A stretch of DNA of 64,000 nt from Microbispora triticiradicis (GCA_003260025.2 QFZU02000127.1:1-64000), one strand, 5' to 3'; numbered from the stretch's first letter, positions 47,786 through 56,641 are shown. A program made the numbers and translations. Notes: a model not told the origin generated them from the letters alone.

Positions 47786-49639
47786 GTGGATGCCAACACG
47801 TACTCGTTGAAGCAGATCCTCGCCCAGGAACGGCGATTTGTCGTGCCGACGTTCCAGCGGGACTATGAATGGACCCGAGACGGACAGTGGGAGCTGCTGT
47901 TCGACGATCTCGTTGCCGTGGCAGATCGCTTGTTCGCGGCACGCAGGAACGCCGAACTGACAGGGCAGCCTGTGCCCAAAGCGGATCGGCAGGTTACTCC
48001 CCACTTCCTTGGCGCCGTTGTGCTTGACCAGTTGCCAGCTCCCGCTGGTGGTCTTGATCTCCGTGCCATAATCGATGGCCAGCAGCGCCTGACCACGCTC
48101 CAACTGCTGCTGCGCGGCGTCCTGGATGTGCTGATTGAGAAGGAGTCCTCGCGTGTGAAGCAGCTCAGGCGTCTACTGCTTAACCCAGAGGACATCATCA
48201 CGCAGCCCCATGAACGCTACAAAGTATGGCCACGGCGTAAGGACCGGGAGTTGTGGCCGGCTGTGATGGCCGATGAGTTGCCCACCGCCGCCGAACACGG
48301 CTATGTGCAGGCGCGGGCGTATTTCGCCGACCGAGCCCGCATGGCTGTGACAGGCGCCAACGGCGAGGACCTGACCGATGTGGTGGTCGACGCGTTGCTT
48401 GACATGTTCAAGCTCGTCGTGATCGACCTCGAGGACAACGACGATGCCCAAGTCATCTTCGAGGTGCTTAACGGCCGTCAGACACCATTGTCTGCCACCG
48501 ATCTGGTGAAGAACTTGCTGTTCCTCCGCGCCGAACTGCGCGACGAGAAGCACCTTGAGGAACTCTACGAACGCTTCTGGTCCCCTTTCGACGATGAATG
48601 GTGGAAAGTCTTCAAGGGGCGCGGCCATGCGGCGCGTGGCCGACGGGACATCTTGCTCTCCAGCTGGCTGACAGCGGTTTCCGCGGAAGAGGCGAATATC
48701 GGCCACTTGTACGGTGAAGTACGTCGCTATCTTGACGCCGCTGACCGAAAGACTCCAGACGTGCTGGCCGAGCTGAAGGAGTACGGCGCAGCGTATCGGG
48801 ACGTTTACAGTGGATCTGGTCCCGGGACGAGACGGCTCCGACAGGCATACCAGCGTTTCGACCAGCTAGACCTGATGACGGTCATCCCGCTTCTCGTTTG
48901 GCTGCGCACGATACCATCCGAACGCCTCGCGGGGAAAGACCACGAGGTTGCGGTCCTTGCGCTCGAATCGTGGGCCGTCAGGCGGATGATAATCGGCGCG
49001 AACACTCGCACCTACGGGAAGGCGTTCCTCGAGGTACTCAGGGCTGCCAAGCGGGCGGCCTCCGTTCCTGACGAATCAATCGCTCACGCCATCGTGACCG
49101 CATTGCATGCAGCGCCTGCTGGCCTGGGCTGGCCCGATGACGGCGAGGTAGAGGACACCTTTGTCAACAGACAGTTCTATGGCGTTTTGACACAAGAGCG
49201 AATCAGAATGCTGCTCGGTGCCATCGACGAACGGATCCAGCGAGATAATCCCAAGACAGAACCTGCAGTATTCGACTACGACCGTCTGCAGATCGAGCAC
49301 GTGATGCCTCAGTCGTGGCAGAGTCACTGGCCACTGCCGGACGGGGATCCGTATCTATCGGCTGCTCAGGAACGAGATCAGCTGGTACATCGAATGGGCA
49401 ATCTCACATTGGTGACCTCTGACTTCAATCAGGGCGTCTCCAACCAGGCGTGGGAGGTCAAGAAGAACGAATTGGCTACTCACGCCAAGCTGCAGATCAG
49501 CGCACAGTTCGCAGGGATTCAAACATGGGATGCCATTGCAATAGAGAAGCGCGCTCGCTCGCTGGCAACAGTCTCGGCTTTTGTATGGCCATCAGCCGAT
49601 CAATTGCTCCAAAAATTGGATCACGATATTGTGGAGTAG
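47786..49639 (+). CDS. DUF262/DUF1524 nuclease, GmrSD-like type IV restriction protein
   Basis: 617 aa single chain. The N-terminal DUF262 (GmrS-like NTPase) has VPTFQRDYEW (20-29), the hallmark IDGQQRLTTL (96-105) and FEVLNGRQTPLSATDLVKN (225-243). The C-terminal DUF1524 (GmrD-like HNH nuclease) has IEHVMPQ (503-509), HRMGNLTLVTSDFNQGVSN (535-553) and KK 559-560, so catalytic residues look complete. GmrSD enzymes cut glycosylated or otherwise modified phage DNA. GTG start with no clear ribosome site. The reading frame is intact while genes on both sides are decayed. Codon use is less GC-biased than in the flanks, suggesting transfer. Confidence 0.9.
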   Translation: MDANTYSLKQILAQERRFVVPTFQRDYEWTRDGQWELLFDDLVAVADRLFAARRNAELTGQPVPKADRQVTPHFLGAVVLDQLPAPAGGLDLRAIIDGQQRLTTLQLLLRGVLDVLIEKESSRVKQLRRLLLNPEDIITQPHERYKVWPRRKDRELWPAVMADELPTAAEHGYVQARAYFADRARMAVTGANGEDLTDVVVDALLDMFKLVVIDLEDNDDAQVIFEVLNGRQTPLSATDLVKNLLFLRAELRDEKHLEELYERFWSPFDDEWWKVFKGRGHAARGRRDILLSSWLTAVSAEEANIGHLYGEVRRYLDAADRKTPDVLAELKEYGAAYRDVYSGSGPGTRRLRQAYQRFDQLDLMTVIPLLVWLRTIPSERLAGKDHEVAVLALESWAVRRMIIGANTRTYGKAFLEVLRAAKRAASVPDESIAHAIVTALHAAPAGLGWPDDGEVEDTFVNRQFYGVLTQERIRMLLGAIDERIQRDNPKTEPAVFDYDRLQIEHVMPQSWQSHWPLPDGDPYLSAAQERDQLVHRMGNLTLVTSDFNQGVSNQAWEVKKNELATHAKLQISAQFAGIQTWDAIAIEKRARSLATVSAFVWPSADQLLQKLDHDIVE

Positions 49640-49829
49640 TAAGCAAGTTTGGGGTATCAAAAGACCTGTCAACTGAAGCGCGTATTGACAAGGTGCGGAG
49701 AATGTCGTGAGCGACCTCAAACGTTCGCTCTAGGTGGAACAAGGATCCCGACGACTCTGTACGTGATCCCATCCTGAGGTTCTCCATGGCACCTGGAGGC
49801 TCGGTTGTGAAGGGGTCGTCGGGCGGCGG
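49640..49829. other. Gap after the DUF262 gene
   Basis: AT-richer sequence without recognisable gene, RNA or repeat. Confidence 0.4.
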
Positions 49830-50071
49830 TCAGCGGATCCAGGCGGCTGGGAACTTTTCGCCGCCGTGGATGCGGCAGGCGCATTTCTCCTCGGTGGTCA
49901 GCAGGACGGCCAGGTCACGGCCCTGATGTGGGCGTCTTTGATCCGGATCGCACCCAGGTAGCCGCGCCACGCGTCAGGGGCCAGCCGCCCGGTGGGCGTC
50001 CGGCCCGTCGCGCACGACTTGGCCATCGTGACATTCCAGAACCAGGCGAGGAAGTGGGAGGCCTCGTTCAT
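49830..50071 (-). pseudogene. Small island protein, frameshifted
   Basis: Starts at ATG 50071, overlapping the stop of the upstream ORF (ATGA). It reads MNEASHFLAWFWNVTMAKSC ... LGAIRIKDAH and then stops early at 49898. From about 49930 the neighbouring frame continues as QGRDLAVLLTTEEKCACRIH and GGEKFPAAWIR to the TGA at 49830-49832. One frameshift would restore a ~80-residue protein with a CxC-x2-H motif. Family not recognised. Confidence 0.5.
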
Positions 50072-50259
50072 GCCTGGGCCTCCGCAGCGGCGGACAGTGT
50101 CGCCGTTGTCCTCAGGAGCCGCTGCGCGGCCTCGCGTCGGGCCTGGGCGATGACCTGCTCGAAAAGTCCGCTGTGCCGTACGGGCGGTATGTCGATCAGG
50201 TGCTGTTCGGCCGGCTGGCGGACCTGGAGGATGGCGTTGGCCCCGTCGACGTCCTTCAT
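50068..50259 (-). CDS. Small helical protein of the island
   Basis: 63 aa, MKDVDGANAILQVRQPAEQH and LFEQVIAQARREAAQRLLRT: amphipathic and helical. Both ends overlap neighbouring short frames by ATGA-type junctions (upstream frame ending MALDHRLDRE-stop, downstream MNEAS frame), as in compact mobile-element operons. The upstream frame itself appears shifted (ASELAEIALHQPLHG stops, then MALDHRLDRE in another frame). Function unknown, and it may no longer be expressed. Confidence 0.45.
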   Translation of the reverse strand: MKDVDGANAILQVRQPAEQHLIDIPPVRHSGLFEQVIAQARREAAQRLLRTTATLSAAAEAQA

Positions 50260-50392
50260 TCCCGATCAAGGCGGTGGTCCAGCGCCATCAGCCGTGCAGG
50301 GGCTGGTGGAGCGCGATCTCGGCCAGTTCGGACGCAAGTGAGGTCGTCGCCCTCATCAATCTGTCTGGTGACTCGTCGGGGGCGGCCTTGGC

Positions 50393-50461
50393 TTATGCCT
50401 CGCCGGCGTCATCGCGACGCTCAGCGGCGTAGCGTTCGAAGTGGCAGGTCAGGGACTCCAT
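50393..50461 (-). CDS. 22-residue ORF with a strong ribosome site
   Basis: Reads [22 protein letters not shown] and stop. AAGGAGA lies 9 bases before the ATG, better than most genes here. It heads the minus-strand group of small island ORFs. It may be the 5' stub of a truncated gene or a true small peptide. Confidence 0.4.
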   Translation of the reverse strand: MESLTCHFERYAAERRDDAGEA

Positions 50462-50608
50462 TTTTGGTTTCTCCTTGGTCGGAAGGGGGTGGGCCGTCCC
50501 GCGCTCCGGGTTGTTGTCCGCACGGGACGCCCGGTTTGTCTAAGATGCGTATGGGGTGCCGGGAAGTCTGGTCGGCTGTCGCTGACCCGATCCCGGAAAC
50601 GGAGCCTC

Positions 50609-51991
50609 ATGAGCACGCCCCGCCGCACCCCTCTTCTCGGCCCCGGGTCCCGGACGGAGACCCGCCGGATCGCCGACATCCTGCGGCAGGAGACCATCGG
50701 CGGCGCGTTGCTGCTGATCGCCGCGCTCGCGGCCCTCGTGTGGGCCAACTCGCCCTGGTCGGCCGGGTACGAGACGCTGCGGTCGGCCCGGGTGGGGCCC
50801 GAGGCGCTGCACCTCGACCTCAGCCTCGCGGCCTGGGCCGCCGACGGGCTTCTGGCGATCTTCTTCTTCGTCGCCGGGCTGGAGCTGAAGCGCGAGTTCG
50901 TCGCGGGTGACCTGCGCGACCCCCGGCGGGCCGCGGTGCCGGTCGTGGCGGCGGCCGGCGGCGTGGTCGTGCCCGCGCTGCTCTACCTGCTGGTGAACAC
51001 GCAGCTCAACCCGCTGACCGGCCCCGGCGCGGACGGCGCGCTGCGGGGCTGGGCGGTGCCGACCGCCACCGACATCGCCTTCGCGCTGGCCGTGCTCGCC
51101 GTGGTGGGCAGGAACCTCCCGTCGGCCCTGCGCACGTTCCTCCTCACCCTCGCGGTCGTCGACGACCTGCTCGCCATCGCGATCATCGCGGTGTTCTACA
51201 CCACGCACCTCGCGCCGCTTCCGCTGCTCGCGGCACTGCTCCCGCTGGGCCTGTTCGCCGTGCTCGTACGGCGCGGGGTGCGCGCGTGGTGGCTGCTGGC
51301 GCCGCTCGCCGCGGCCACCTGGGCCCTGGTGCACGCCTCGGGCGTACACGCCACGGTGGCCGGCGTGCTGCTCGCCTTCACCGCCCCGGTCCTCCGGGCC
51401 CGTCGGAAGGGCACGGCGGAGACCGCCGGGGAAGGCACGGCGGAGGGCTCCGGGGAGAGCGCGGCGGAGGGCGCGGGCCCGGCCGAGCACTTCGAGCACC
51501 GGTTCCGGCCGCTCTCCGCCGGAGTGGCGGTGCCGCTGTTCGCCTTCCTCTCGGCCGGGGTGGCGTTCGGCGGGCCCGGGGGCCTGCCGGGACTGCTCAC
51601 CGACGGCGTTCCTCTCGGCGTCGTCGCGGGGCTCGTCGCCGGCAAACCGCTGGGCATCACGGCGGCCACCTGGCTCGTCGCGCGGTTCACCCGGGCCGGC
51701 ATCGACGAGGGCCTGGCCTGGGTGGACATCGTGGGGGTGGCGGTCCTGTCCGGCATCGGGTTCACGGTGTCGCTGCTCATCGGCGAGCTCGCGTTCGGCG
51801 CCGGATCCACCAGGGACGGCCAGGTCAAGGTCGCGGTGCTGACCGGGTCGCTGGTCGCGGCGCTGCTGGCCACGGTGATCCTGCGCCTGCGGGACCGCGT
51901 CTACCGCCGTCTCGCCGAAACCGAAGCCGACGCCCAAGCCGACGCCGAAGCCGAAGCCGAAGCGCGGGCCGCCGCCCCGCCCACCACGTGA
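50609..51991 (+). CDS. nhaA: Na+/H+ antiporter NhaA
   Basis: 460 aa from ATG 50609 (GGAG 5 bases upstream); the longer frame from 50441 lacks family features. NhaA landmarks: [20 protein letters not shown] start, [33 protein letters not shown] and the ion-binding Asp pair in [20 protein letters not shown]. It exports Na+ in exchange for protons under alkaline or salt stress. Two low-complexity parts are unusual: a [12 protein letters not shown] loop (about 270-295) and an (A/D)AEAEA tail. Confidence 0.93.
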   Translation: MSTPRRTPLLGPGSRTETRRIADILRQETIGGALLLIAALAALVWANSPWSAGYETLRSARVGPEALHLDLSLAAWAADGLLAIFFFVAGLELKREFVAGDLRDPRRAAVPVVAAAGGVVVPALLYLLVNTQLNPLTGPGADGALRGWAVPTATDIAFALAVLAVVGRNLPSALRTFLLTLAVVDDLLAIAIIAVFYTTHLAPLPLLAALLPLGLFAVLVRRGVRAWWLLAPLAAATWALVHASGVHATVAGVLLAFTAPVLRARRKGTAETAGEGTAEGSGESAAEGAGPAEHFEHRFRPLSAGVAVPLFAFLSAGVAFGGPGGLPGLLTDGVPLGVVAGLVAGKPLGITAATWLVARFTRAGIDEGLAWVDIVGVAVLSGIGFTVSLLIGELAFGAGSTRDGQVKVAVLTGSLVAALLATVILRLRDRVYRRLAETEADAQADAEAEAEARAAAPPTT

Positions 51992-52037
51992 CGGCTCGCC
52001 GGGCGACGGCTTACCAGGTGACGGCTCACCAGGTGAC
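51990..52037. repeat. 15-bp tandem repeat, three units
   Basis: GACGGCTCGCCGGGC, GACGGCTTACCAGGT and GACGGCTCACCAGGT at 51990, 52005 and 52020, then a partial copy. It spans the nhaA stop codon and the P450 stop codon (52026-52028), filling the entire convergent gap. Confidence 0.85.
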
Positions 52038-53201
52038 GGGGAGCGCGTCGAGCCCTCCGGTCAGCCTGCCGGTCCGCGCCTCCAGCTCCTCGTACGGCAC
52101 GGCGAGCGCGAGCGAGGGGAAGCGCGCGAACAGGGCGCCGAAGACGGCGTTGAGCTCGATCCGCGCCAGGCCCGCTCCCAGGCAGTGGTGCGGGCCGTGG
52201 CCGAAGCCGATGTGCGGCCGCGGATCACGCCTGCGGATGTCGAATCTCTCGGGGTCGGGGTAGACACGCTCGTCCCTGTTGGCCGCGTGGATCGCCAGCG
52301 CCACCAGCTCACCCTTCCGGATGCGCACCCCGCCGACCTCGGCGTCGTCGTGCGCGTAACGGATCAGGCCGTGCTGGCTCGGCGCGCCGAACCGCATGAT
52401 CTCCTCGACGGCGGCGTCGAGGAGGGAGGGATCACGCAGCAGCGCGTCGCGCTCGGCGGGATTGCGCAGGAACAGCAGCGTGCCGTAGTCGATCTGGTTG
52501 ACCGTGGTCTCGTGGCCGGCGAACAGCAGACCGCCCGCGATCCTCGCGATGTCCTCCTCGGGCAGCGAGGCGTTCGCGAGGTCGGTGTAGACGTCCTCGC
52601 CGGGGTTCTCGCGCTTGGCCTTCACGATCTCGTAGGTGTAGGAGTTCAGCTCCATCTGCGCGTCCGCGGACCGGGCGAGATCGGTGAGGTCGGTCATCGC
52701 CTCGGCCACCGCCCGGAACCTGTCCCTGTCCTCGTACGGCACGCCGAGAAGCTCGCAGATCACCTGGATGGGGAGCGGAAGCGACAGCCCCGCGTGCAGG
52801 TCCGCCGGCGGGCCCTGCTCGGCGAGCCCGTCGAGGAGGTTCCCGACGAGCGCCCGCACGCCGTCCGACAGGGCGCGCATGCGCCGGGCCGAGAACGCGG
52901 GGGACAGCAGGCGCCGCATCTCCTTGTGGATGATCCGCTCGGTGGCGTAGTCGCCGGTCGGGCCGCCGAGCAGGACGTTGTTGGACAGCCGGGCCGCCGT
53001 CGCGGGAGCGGGGTGCGAGCGGCCGAACCGGTCGTCGCCGAAGACCTGCCGGATCTCGTCGTAGCCCGTGACGAGCCATGCCTCGTCCCCGACATGGGTT
53101 CTGACCCTGGTGATCGGCGCGCTGGCGCGCAGCTCCCCGAAATATGGAGAGATATCCAGTATGTCCGGCCGATCGAACGGCAGTCGTGGCAGTTCGGGCA
53201 T
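52026..53201 (-). CDS. Cytochrome P450
   Basis: 391 aa from ATG 53201 (GGGAAG upstream). Class I bacterial P450 with I-helix GGLLFAGHETTVNQ, ExxR in VEEIMRFGAP, the PERFDIRRRDPRPH region and heme loop FGHGPHHCLGAGLARIE with the axial Cys. It monooxygenates a small molecule, with electrons from a ferredoxin not encoded nearby. The opening (PFDRPDILDISPYFGELRAS) resembles CYP105/CYP107-type secondary-metabolism enzymes, but no biosynthetic cluster surrounds it. Confidence 0.93.
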   Translation of the reverse strand: MPELPRLPFDRPDILDISPYFGELRASAPITRVRTHVGDEAWLVTGYDEIRQVFGDDRFGRSHPAPATAARLSNNVLLGGPTGDYATERIIHKEMRRLLSPAFSARRMRALSDGVRALVGNLLDGLAEQGPPADLHAGLSLPLPIQVICELLGVPYEDRDRFRAVAEAMTDLTDLARSADAQMELNSYTYEIVKAKRENPGEDVYTDLANASLPEEDIARIAGGLLFAGHETTVNQIDYGTLLFLRNPAERDALLRDPSLLDAAVEEIMRFGAPSQHGLIRYAHDDAEVGGVRIRKGELVALAIHAANRDERVYPDPERFDIRRRDPRPHIGFGHGPHHCLGAGLARIELNAVFGALFARFPSLALAVPYEELEARTGRLTGGLDALPVTW

Positions 53202-53560
53202 GGGCGGTCTTCCCTTCGGCCTAGGCGTGAACCACTCGAATCTCCCCCCTGACCGCCTGGCTGACAAGGTAGTAAAACCATGTCCGGTGTGACAGGAGAG
53301 CGGACGTTTGCCTCCTGCCACCGTCCCGTTCCTCCGGGTTCCGGCGTGGATCGTCAGGGTCGCGCCCGGGCGAGGCATGGGACGGATGGGGTTGGAGGAA
53401 CGGGGATCAGGTGGTGGTGAAGTCACCGCAGCCCTGGGGGAGATCTTCACCCGGGCCGCGGTGGCGGGCCCTCCGGATGGGGGAGATGGCCTCTCACTAC
53501 CAATCGTGTCCGGACGAGCACATCGTTGTGTCCCGGCACCGAGCCTGGAGGTGGTGACGA
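53202..53560. other. Gap between P450 and the next gene
   Basis: About 360 bp. It includes the P450 promoter side; no gene, RNA or clear operator could be recognised. A long open frame here (53308-53910) has no family features. Confidence 0.4.
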
Positions 53561-53800
53561 GTGCGGTTCTCCGCCGAGGACGCTGCGTACAGACAACTGA
53601 GCAGCGAGTACGCCGGCCGCTGGTCGGTCTGGAGAAGCGACGCCGGCCGCTGGTACGCGACCCGCATGACGCGGTCGCTGTCCAGGATCGAGATGGACCG
53701 GGGGCTGATCATGACCGCCTGCGGGGAGAGCGCGGACGAGCTGCGCGCGCTTCTCATGGTCCAGGAAGGCCTGGCGGGCCAGCCGCTCCCCTCCTCCTGA
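53561..53800 (+). CDS. Small conserved-looking protein of unknown function
   Basis: 79 aa, GTG start behind GGAGGTGGTGACGA. Sequence RFSAEDAAYRQLSSEYAGRW then SVWRSDAGRWYATRMTRSLS and DELRALLMVQEGL. Trp-rich with an internal near-repeat GRW-S/Y. It resembles a small cytosolic actinomycete protein. No family recognised. Confidence 0.65.
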   Translation: MRFSAEDAAYRQLSSEYAGRWSVWRSDAGRWYATRMTRSLSRIEMDRGLIMTACGESADELRALLMVQEGLAGQPLPSS

Positions 53801-53906
53801 CAGCCGTGAGAGCCGTGACGGCCGGGCGGGGTGCGGGCCAGGGGCAGGGCGGGGCGGGTGCGGATCTGGTGGGATTAGTGGGAAAACGGGGGGGAAGATC
53901 GGTTTC

Positions 53907-54902
53907 ATGACAGAACCGGTGGACCGCCGACCCGTCCCCCCGACCGGTACGCAGCACGTCATCGCCGCACACGGCTACCGGGCGATCGTCACCGAGGTGG
54001 GCGCGGGCCTGCGTGCCCTCACGTTCCGGGACCGGCCCCTCGTCATGTCGTACCCGGAGGGTAAGTCCCCCGTGGGCGGCGCCGGCCAACTGCTGCTCCC
54101 GTGGCCGAACCGGGTCAGGAACGGCCGGTACGACGCCGATGGCGAGACGCGGCAGCTCGCGATCACCGAGCCGCGGACCGGCAACGCCGCGCACGGCTTC
54201 ACCCGCCTGCTGCCCTGGACGGTCCTCGACGCCGGCGAGACCTCGGTCCGCCTCGGGCTGCGGCTGTTCCCCCAGCCCGGTTATCCGCACGTGCTCGACC
54301 TCACGGCGTCGTACGCGCTGGGTGAGGCGGGCCTGGAGGTCGAGGTGTCGGCGGTCAACGTGGGGGAGGGCGTCGCGCCGTACGGCATGGGCGCGCATCC
54401 CTACCTGACGCTCGGCGAGGAGGCCGTAGAAACCGGGCACGACGCGGGCCATGACGCCGGGCACGGCACGGTGGACGACGCCGTGCTGGAACTGCCCGCG
54501 GCCGAGTGGACGCCTGTGGACGAGCAGCAGATCCCGGTCGGCCGCCGGACGGTCGAGGGCACCGAGTACGACTTCCGGGCGGGACGCCGCGTCGGCGGCA
54601 CCGTGCTCGACACGCCCTTCACGAACCTGGAGCGCGACGCCGGCGGCCTGGTGCGGGCACGGCTCAGGACCGCCGACGGCTCCCGGGGCGTGGAGCTGTG
54701 GGGCGGGCCGGGCATCGAGTGGCTCCAGGTCTTCACCGGTGACACGCTCGCCGCGCCCTACCGGCGCTCGGGGGTCGCGGTCGAGCCGATGAGCTGCCCG
54801 CCGAACGCCTTCGCGAGCGGGGAGTGCCTGGTGCGCCTGGCCCCGGGCGAGCGGGCCACCCACCGGTGGGGGATCACCGCCCTGCCCGCGGCCGGAGCCT
54901 GA
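53907..54902 (+). CDS. Aldose 1-epimerase family protein
   Basis: 331 aa. Family features: GGAGQLLLPWPNRVRNGRYD, the His motif NAAHGFTRLLPW, GMGAHPYLTLG and GPGIEWLQVFTGD. Mutarotases interconvert alpha and beta anomers of glucose or galactose; this GalM-like subgroup may act on sugar phosphates. The insert ETGHDAGHDAGHGTVDD is a GHDA repeat within a surface loop. The ATG at 53907 begins TEPVDRRPVPPTGTQHVIAA. Confidence 0.87.
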   Translation: MTEPVDRRPVPPTGTQHVIAAHGYRAIVTEVGAGLRALTFRDRPLVMSYPEGKSPVGGAGQLLLPWPNRVRNGRYDADGETRQLAITEPRTGNAAHGFTRLLPWTVLDAGETSVRLGLRLFPQPGYPHVLDLTASYALGEAGLEVEVSAVNVGEGVAPYGMGAHPYLTLGEEAVETGHDAGHDAGHGTVDDAVLELPAAEWTPVDEQQIPVGRRTVEGTEYDFRAGRRVGGTVLDTPFTNLERDAGGLVRARLRTADGSRGVELWGGPGIEWLQVFTGDTLAAPYRRSGVAVEPMSCPPNAFASGECLVRLAPGERATHRWGITALPAAGA

Positions 54903-55255
54903 CCGGCCGGCCGGAGAGGCCGCACGCCTCCGGAGCGGGCACGACACGGCACGGCGGGATTCCGGTCCGCGCCAAACGGAAGAGACGGAAGTGGCTGATT
55001 TCAGCTACTTTCATGACCACTCCCGAGGCCGGCGCGGACACCGGCGCGGCGGCCGGTCGCCCCGCGCTCCCGTAGTCCGCGCCCCTAGCTGCGGCGACGG
55101 CGCCGGAAGGCCGGTCACGCCGCCGTCGCGGTCTCCGCACGCATCACAGATCGGGCATTGACCGGAAACAATCTTGTTTCTTTGAATTCACACGACCACG
55201 TTGTGTCCCGTATCTTGAGTCGTGGGAGCGCTCCCATAGCCTTAAGGAGGCGCGC
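54903..55255. other. Gap holding the promoter of the RsbW-like gene
   Basis: 353 bp. GC falls near 55150-55215 (CAATCTTGTTTCTTTGAATT), where TATCTT at 55211-55216 may be a -10. No gene is supported. The right end carries the CebR-type palindrome. Confidence 0.5.
55223..55236 (+). promoter_or_regulatory. Perfect CebR-type LacI operator
   Basis: TGGGAGCGCTCCCA, a 14-bp palindrome identical to the CebR (cellobiose repressor) consensus of Streptomyces, 20 bases before the start codon of the RsbW-like gene and between its likely -10 and ribosome site. Binding here would block transcription. Confidence 0.7.
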
Positions 55256-55723
55256 GTGTCTCTCCCCTTCGGTGCGGCGCCGGTTGACCCGGCCCCCGTC
55301 TGGACCGCCGAGTGCCTCCTGCCCGCCGTCGGCGCGAGTGTCGCGACCGCGCGCTCCCTCGTCCGTCGTGAGCTCGGCCGATGGGGCCTGGACGCGCTGG
55401 TCGACGACTGCTGTCTGATCGTGAGCGAGCTCGCCTCCAACGTCGTGCGGCACGGCGGCAACGTCTTCACTCTCCGGCTCGGCAGCAACGGCTGCTGGGT
55501 GTACGGCGAGGTGTTCGACCAGGGCGACGGAGTGCCGTGCCAGCGTGACGCCGACCCGGAGTCGGTGAGCGGCCGGGGGCTGCTCATCGTGGACGAGCTC
55601 GCCGACGACTGGGGCGTGGCCGCCGCGGGCCGGGGCGGCAAGACCGTCTGGTTCCTGGCCGGGACGGGCAGCCGGTCGCTGCTGCCCGTCGTTCCGCACC
55701 AGTCACGCATCGCCGTCTGCTGA
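55256..55723 (+). CDS. RsbW-like ATP-binding protein (anti-sigma factor type)
   Basis: 155 aa, GTG start with an AAGGAGG site. GHKL ATPase motifs: N-box LIVSELASNVVRHG, G1 EVFDQGDGVP and G2 GRGLLIVDELADDWG, then GGKTVWFLA. This is the HATPase_c_2 group of serine-kinase/anti-sigma proteins that is abundant in sporulating actinomycetes. No sigma factor or anti-anti-sigma gene is adjacent, so its partner is elsewhere. Unusually, a sugar-repressor-type palindrome lies directly upstream. Confidence 0.87.
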   Translation: MSLPFGAAPVDPAPVWTAECLLPAVGASVATARSLVRRELGRWGLDALVDDCCLIVSELASNVVRHGGNVFTLRLGSNGCWVYGEVFDQGDGVPCQRDADPESVSGRGLLIVDELADDWGVAAAGRGGKTVWFLAGTGSRSLLPVVPHQSRIAVC

Positions 55724-55758
55724 CCCCGGACGCCCAGCCGTCCGCCTCGCCGTCCCCC

Positions 55759-56307
55759 TCACCGTTTCTCGGACGCTCCGGAGATCCGCGCCCCGTCCAG
55801 ATGGGCCAGCACGGCGTCCGCGATCTCCTCGGGCGTGTGCGCGGCGGGGTCGAGTGTCAGGTCCGCCACCTCCTGGAAGCCCGGCAGCCGCAGGTCGCGC
55901 TGCTCGGTCAGCATGCGCACCAGGTCGGGCTTGAAATGCGGCCGGTGGGGGCTCGACTTCATCCGCTCGGCGAGGACCTCGGGCGGGCCATCGAGGAACA
56001 CCACGAAGGCGGGGGCCAGAGCGTTGCGCGTCTCGGGGTCCTCGACCGTGCTGGCCGCGGCGGCGATCACCGGTGACCGGTCGTCCGTCAGCGCGTCCCG
56101 CAGCACCAGCGCCTCGCGCGCGTGCAGCTCGTCGGGGCCCAGATCCGCCGCGATCACCGCGGCGGTCGTGCCGTACCTGGCTTCGAGATCGGCGTCGCTG
56201 TCGCGCATGGGGCGGTCGAGGGCGGCGGCGAGCAGCCGTGCGACGGTGCTTTTGCCCGCGCCCATGAGTCCCATGACCACGACGGGGGTATCGGTCATGT
56301 TCGCCAT
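55759..56307 (-). CDS. P-loop kinase, shikimate-kinase-like
   Basis: 182 aa from ATG 56307 (56298 also possible). Walker A is VVVMGLMGAGKSTVARLLAA; SDADLEARYG, AADLGPDELHAREALVLRDA and VVFLDGPPEVLAERM match the shikimate/gluconate kinase fold. AroK normally sits with aroB/aroC, which are absent here, so a different small-molecule kinase is likely. The open frame extends upstream to 56595 without family features. Confidence 0.75.
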   Translation of the reverse strand: MANMTDTPVVVMGLMGAGKSTVARLLAAALDRPMRDSDADLEARYGTTAAVIAADLGPDELHAREALVLRDALTDDRSPVIAAAASTVEDPETRNALAPAFVVFLDGPPEVLAERMKSSPHRPHFKPDLVRMLTEQRDLRLPGFQEVADLTLDPAAHTPEEIADAVLAHLDGARISGASEKR

Positions 56308-56383
56308 GCTGCCCCATACGCCCACCGGCATGCGACGTTTGGAATCCGTGGAGGGGATAGAGCACAAGGCGAAGGAGGAAGCC

Positions 56384-56641
56384 ATGACCATCGCCGGAAG
56401 CATCATCCTCATCATGTTGGGGGCCATCCTCACCTGGGCGGTCGACTTCACGATCGCGGGTCTCGACATCCAGGTCATCGGAGTGATCCTGATGGTGGGC
56501 GGCCTGGCCGGGCTGCTCTTCGGGATCTGGCGCATGACGACGCTGCGCCGCCGGACCACCGTCACCGCCGCCGCCCCCCTCGACGCCACCACCACTCGCC
56601 GTCAGGTGTACGAGGAGCGGCGCTACGACGACCCCATCTGA
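56384..56641 (+). CDS. DUF6458 small membrane protein
   Basis: 85 aa, strong GAAGGAGGAAG site. Two helices (IAGSIILIMLGAILTWAVDF and VIGVILMVGGLAGLLFGIWR) and a polar tail ending EERRYDDPI, matching DUF6458 of actinobacteria. Function unknown. Followed at 36 bp by the ChaB/Rho-N gene. Confidence 0.88.
   Translation: MTIAGSIILIMLGAILTWAVDFTIAGLDIQVIGVILMVGGLAGLLFGIWRMTTLRRRTTVTAAAPLDATTTRRQVYEERRYDDPI

Larger units (their letters stand above)
45816..50461. mobile_element. Degraded actinomycete integrative/conjugative element remnant
   Basis: From tRNA-Lys to the start of the NhaA region, gene content and base composition change: fewer GC-rich third positions, more A/T runs, and broken genes of the kind carried by actinomycete integrative elements (replication-relaxation protein, lytic transglycosylase/NlpC-P60 protein, small ORF clusters). 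Only the DUF262/DUF1524 gene is intact. No integrase, excisionase or second copy of the tRNA 3' end was found, so the borders are approximate. Confidence 0.65.

Noticed and set aside
48173-48706. Minus-strand frame inside the DUF262 gene
   Set aside because: No domain or ribosome site; it lies within the coding region of an intact nuclease.
45698-50461. Element bounded by a duplicated tRNA-Lys 3' end (attL/attR)
   Set aside because: No second copy of the T-arm/acceptor sequence was found near 50 kb, and no integrase is present, so attachment sites are not claimed.
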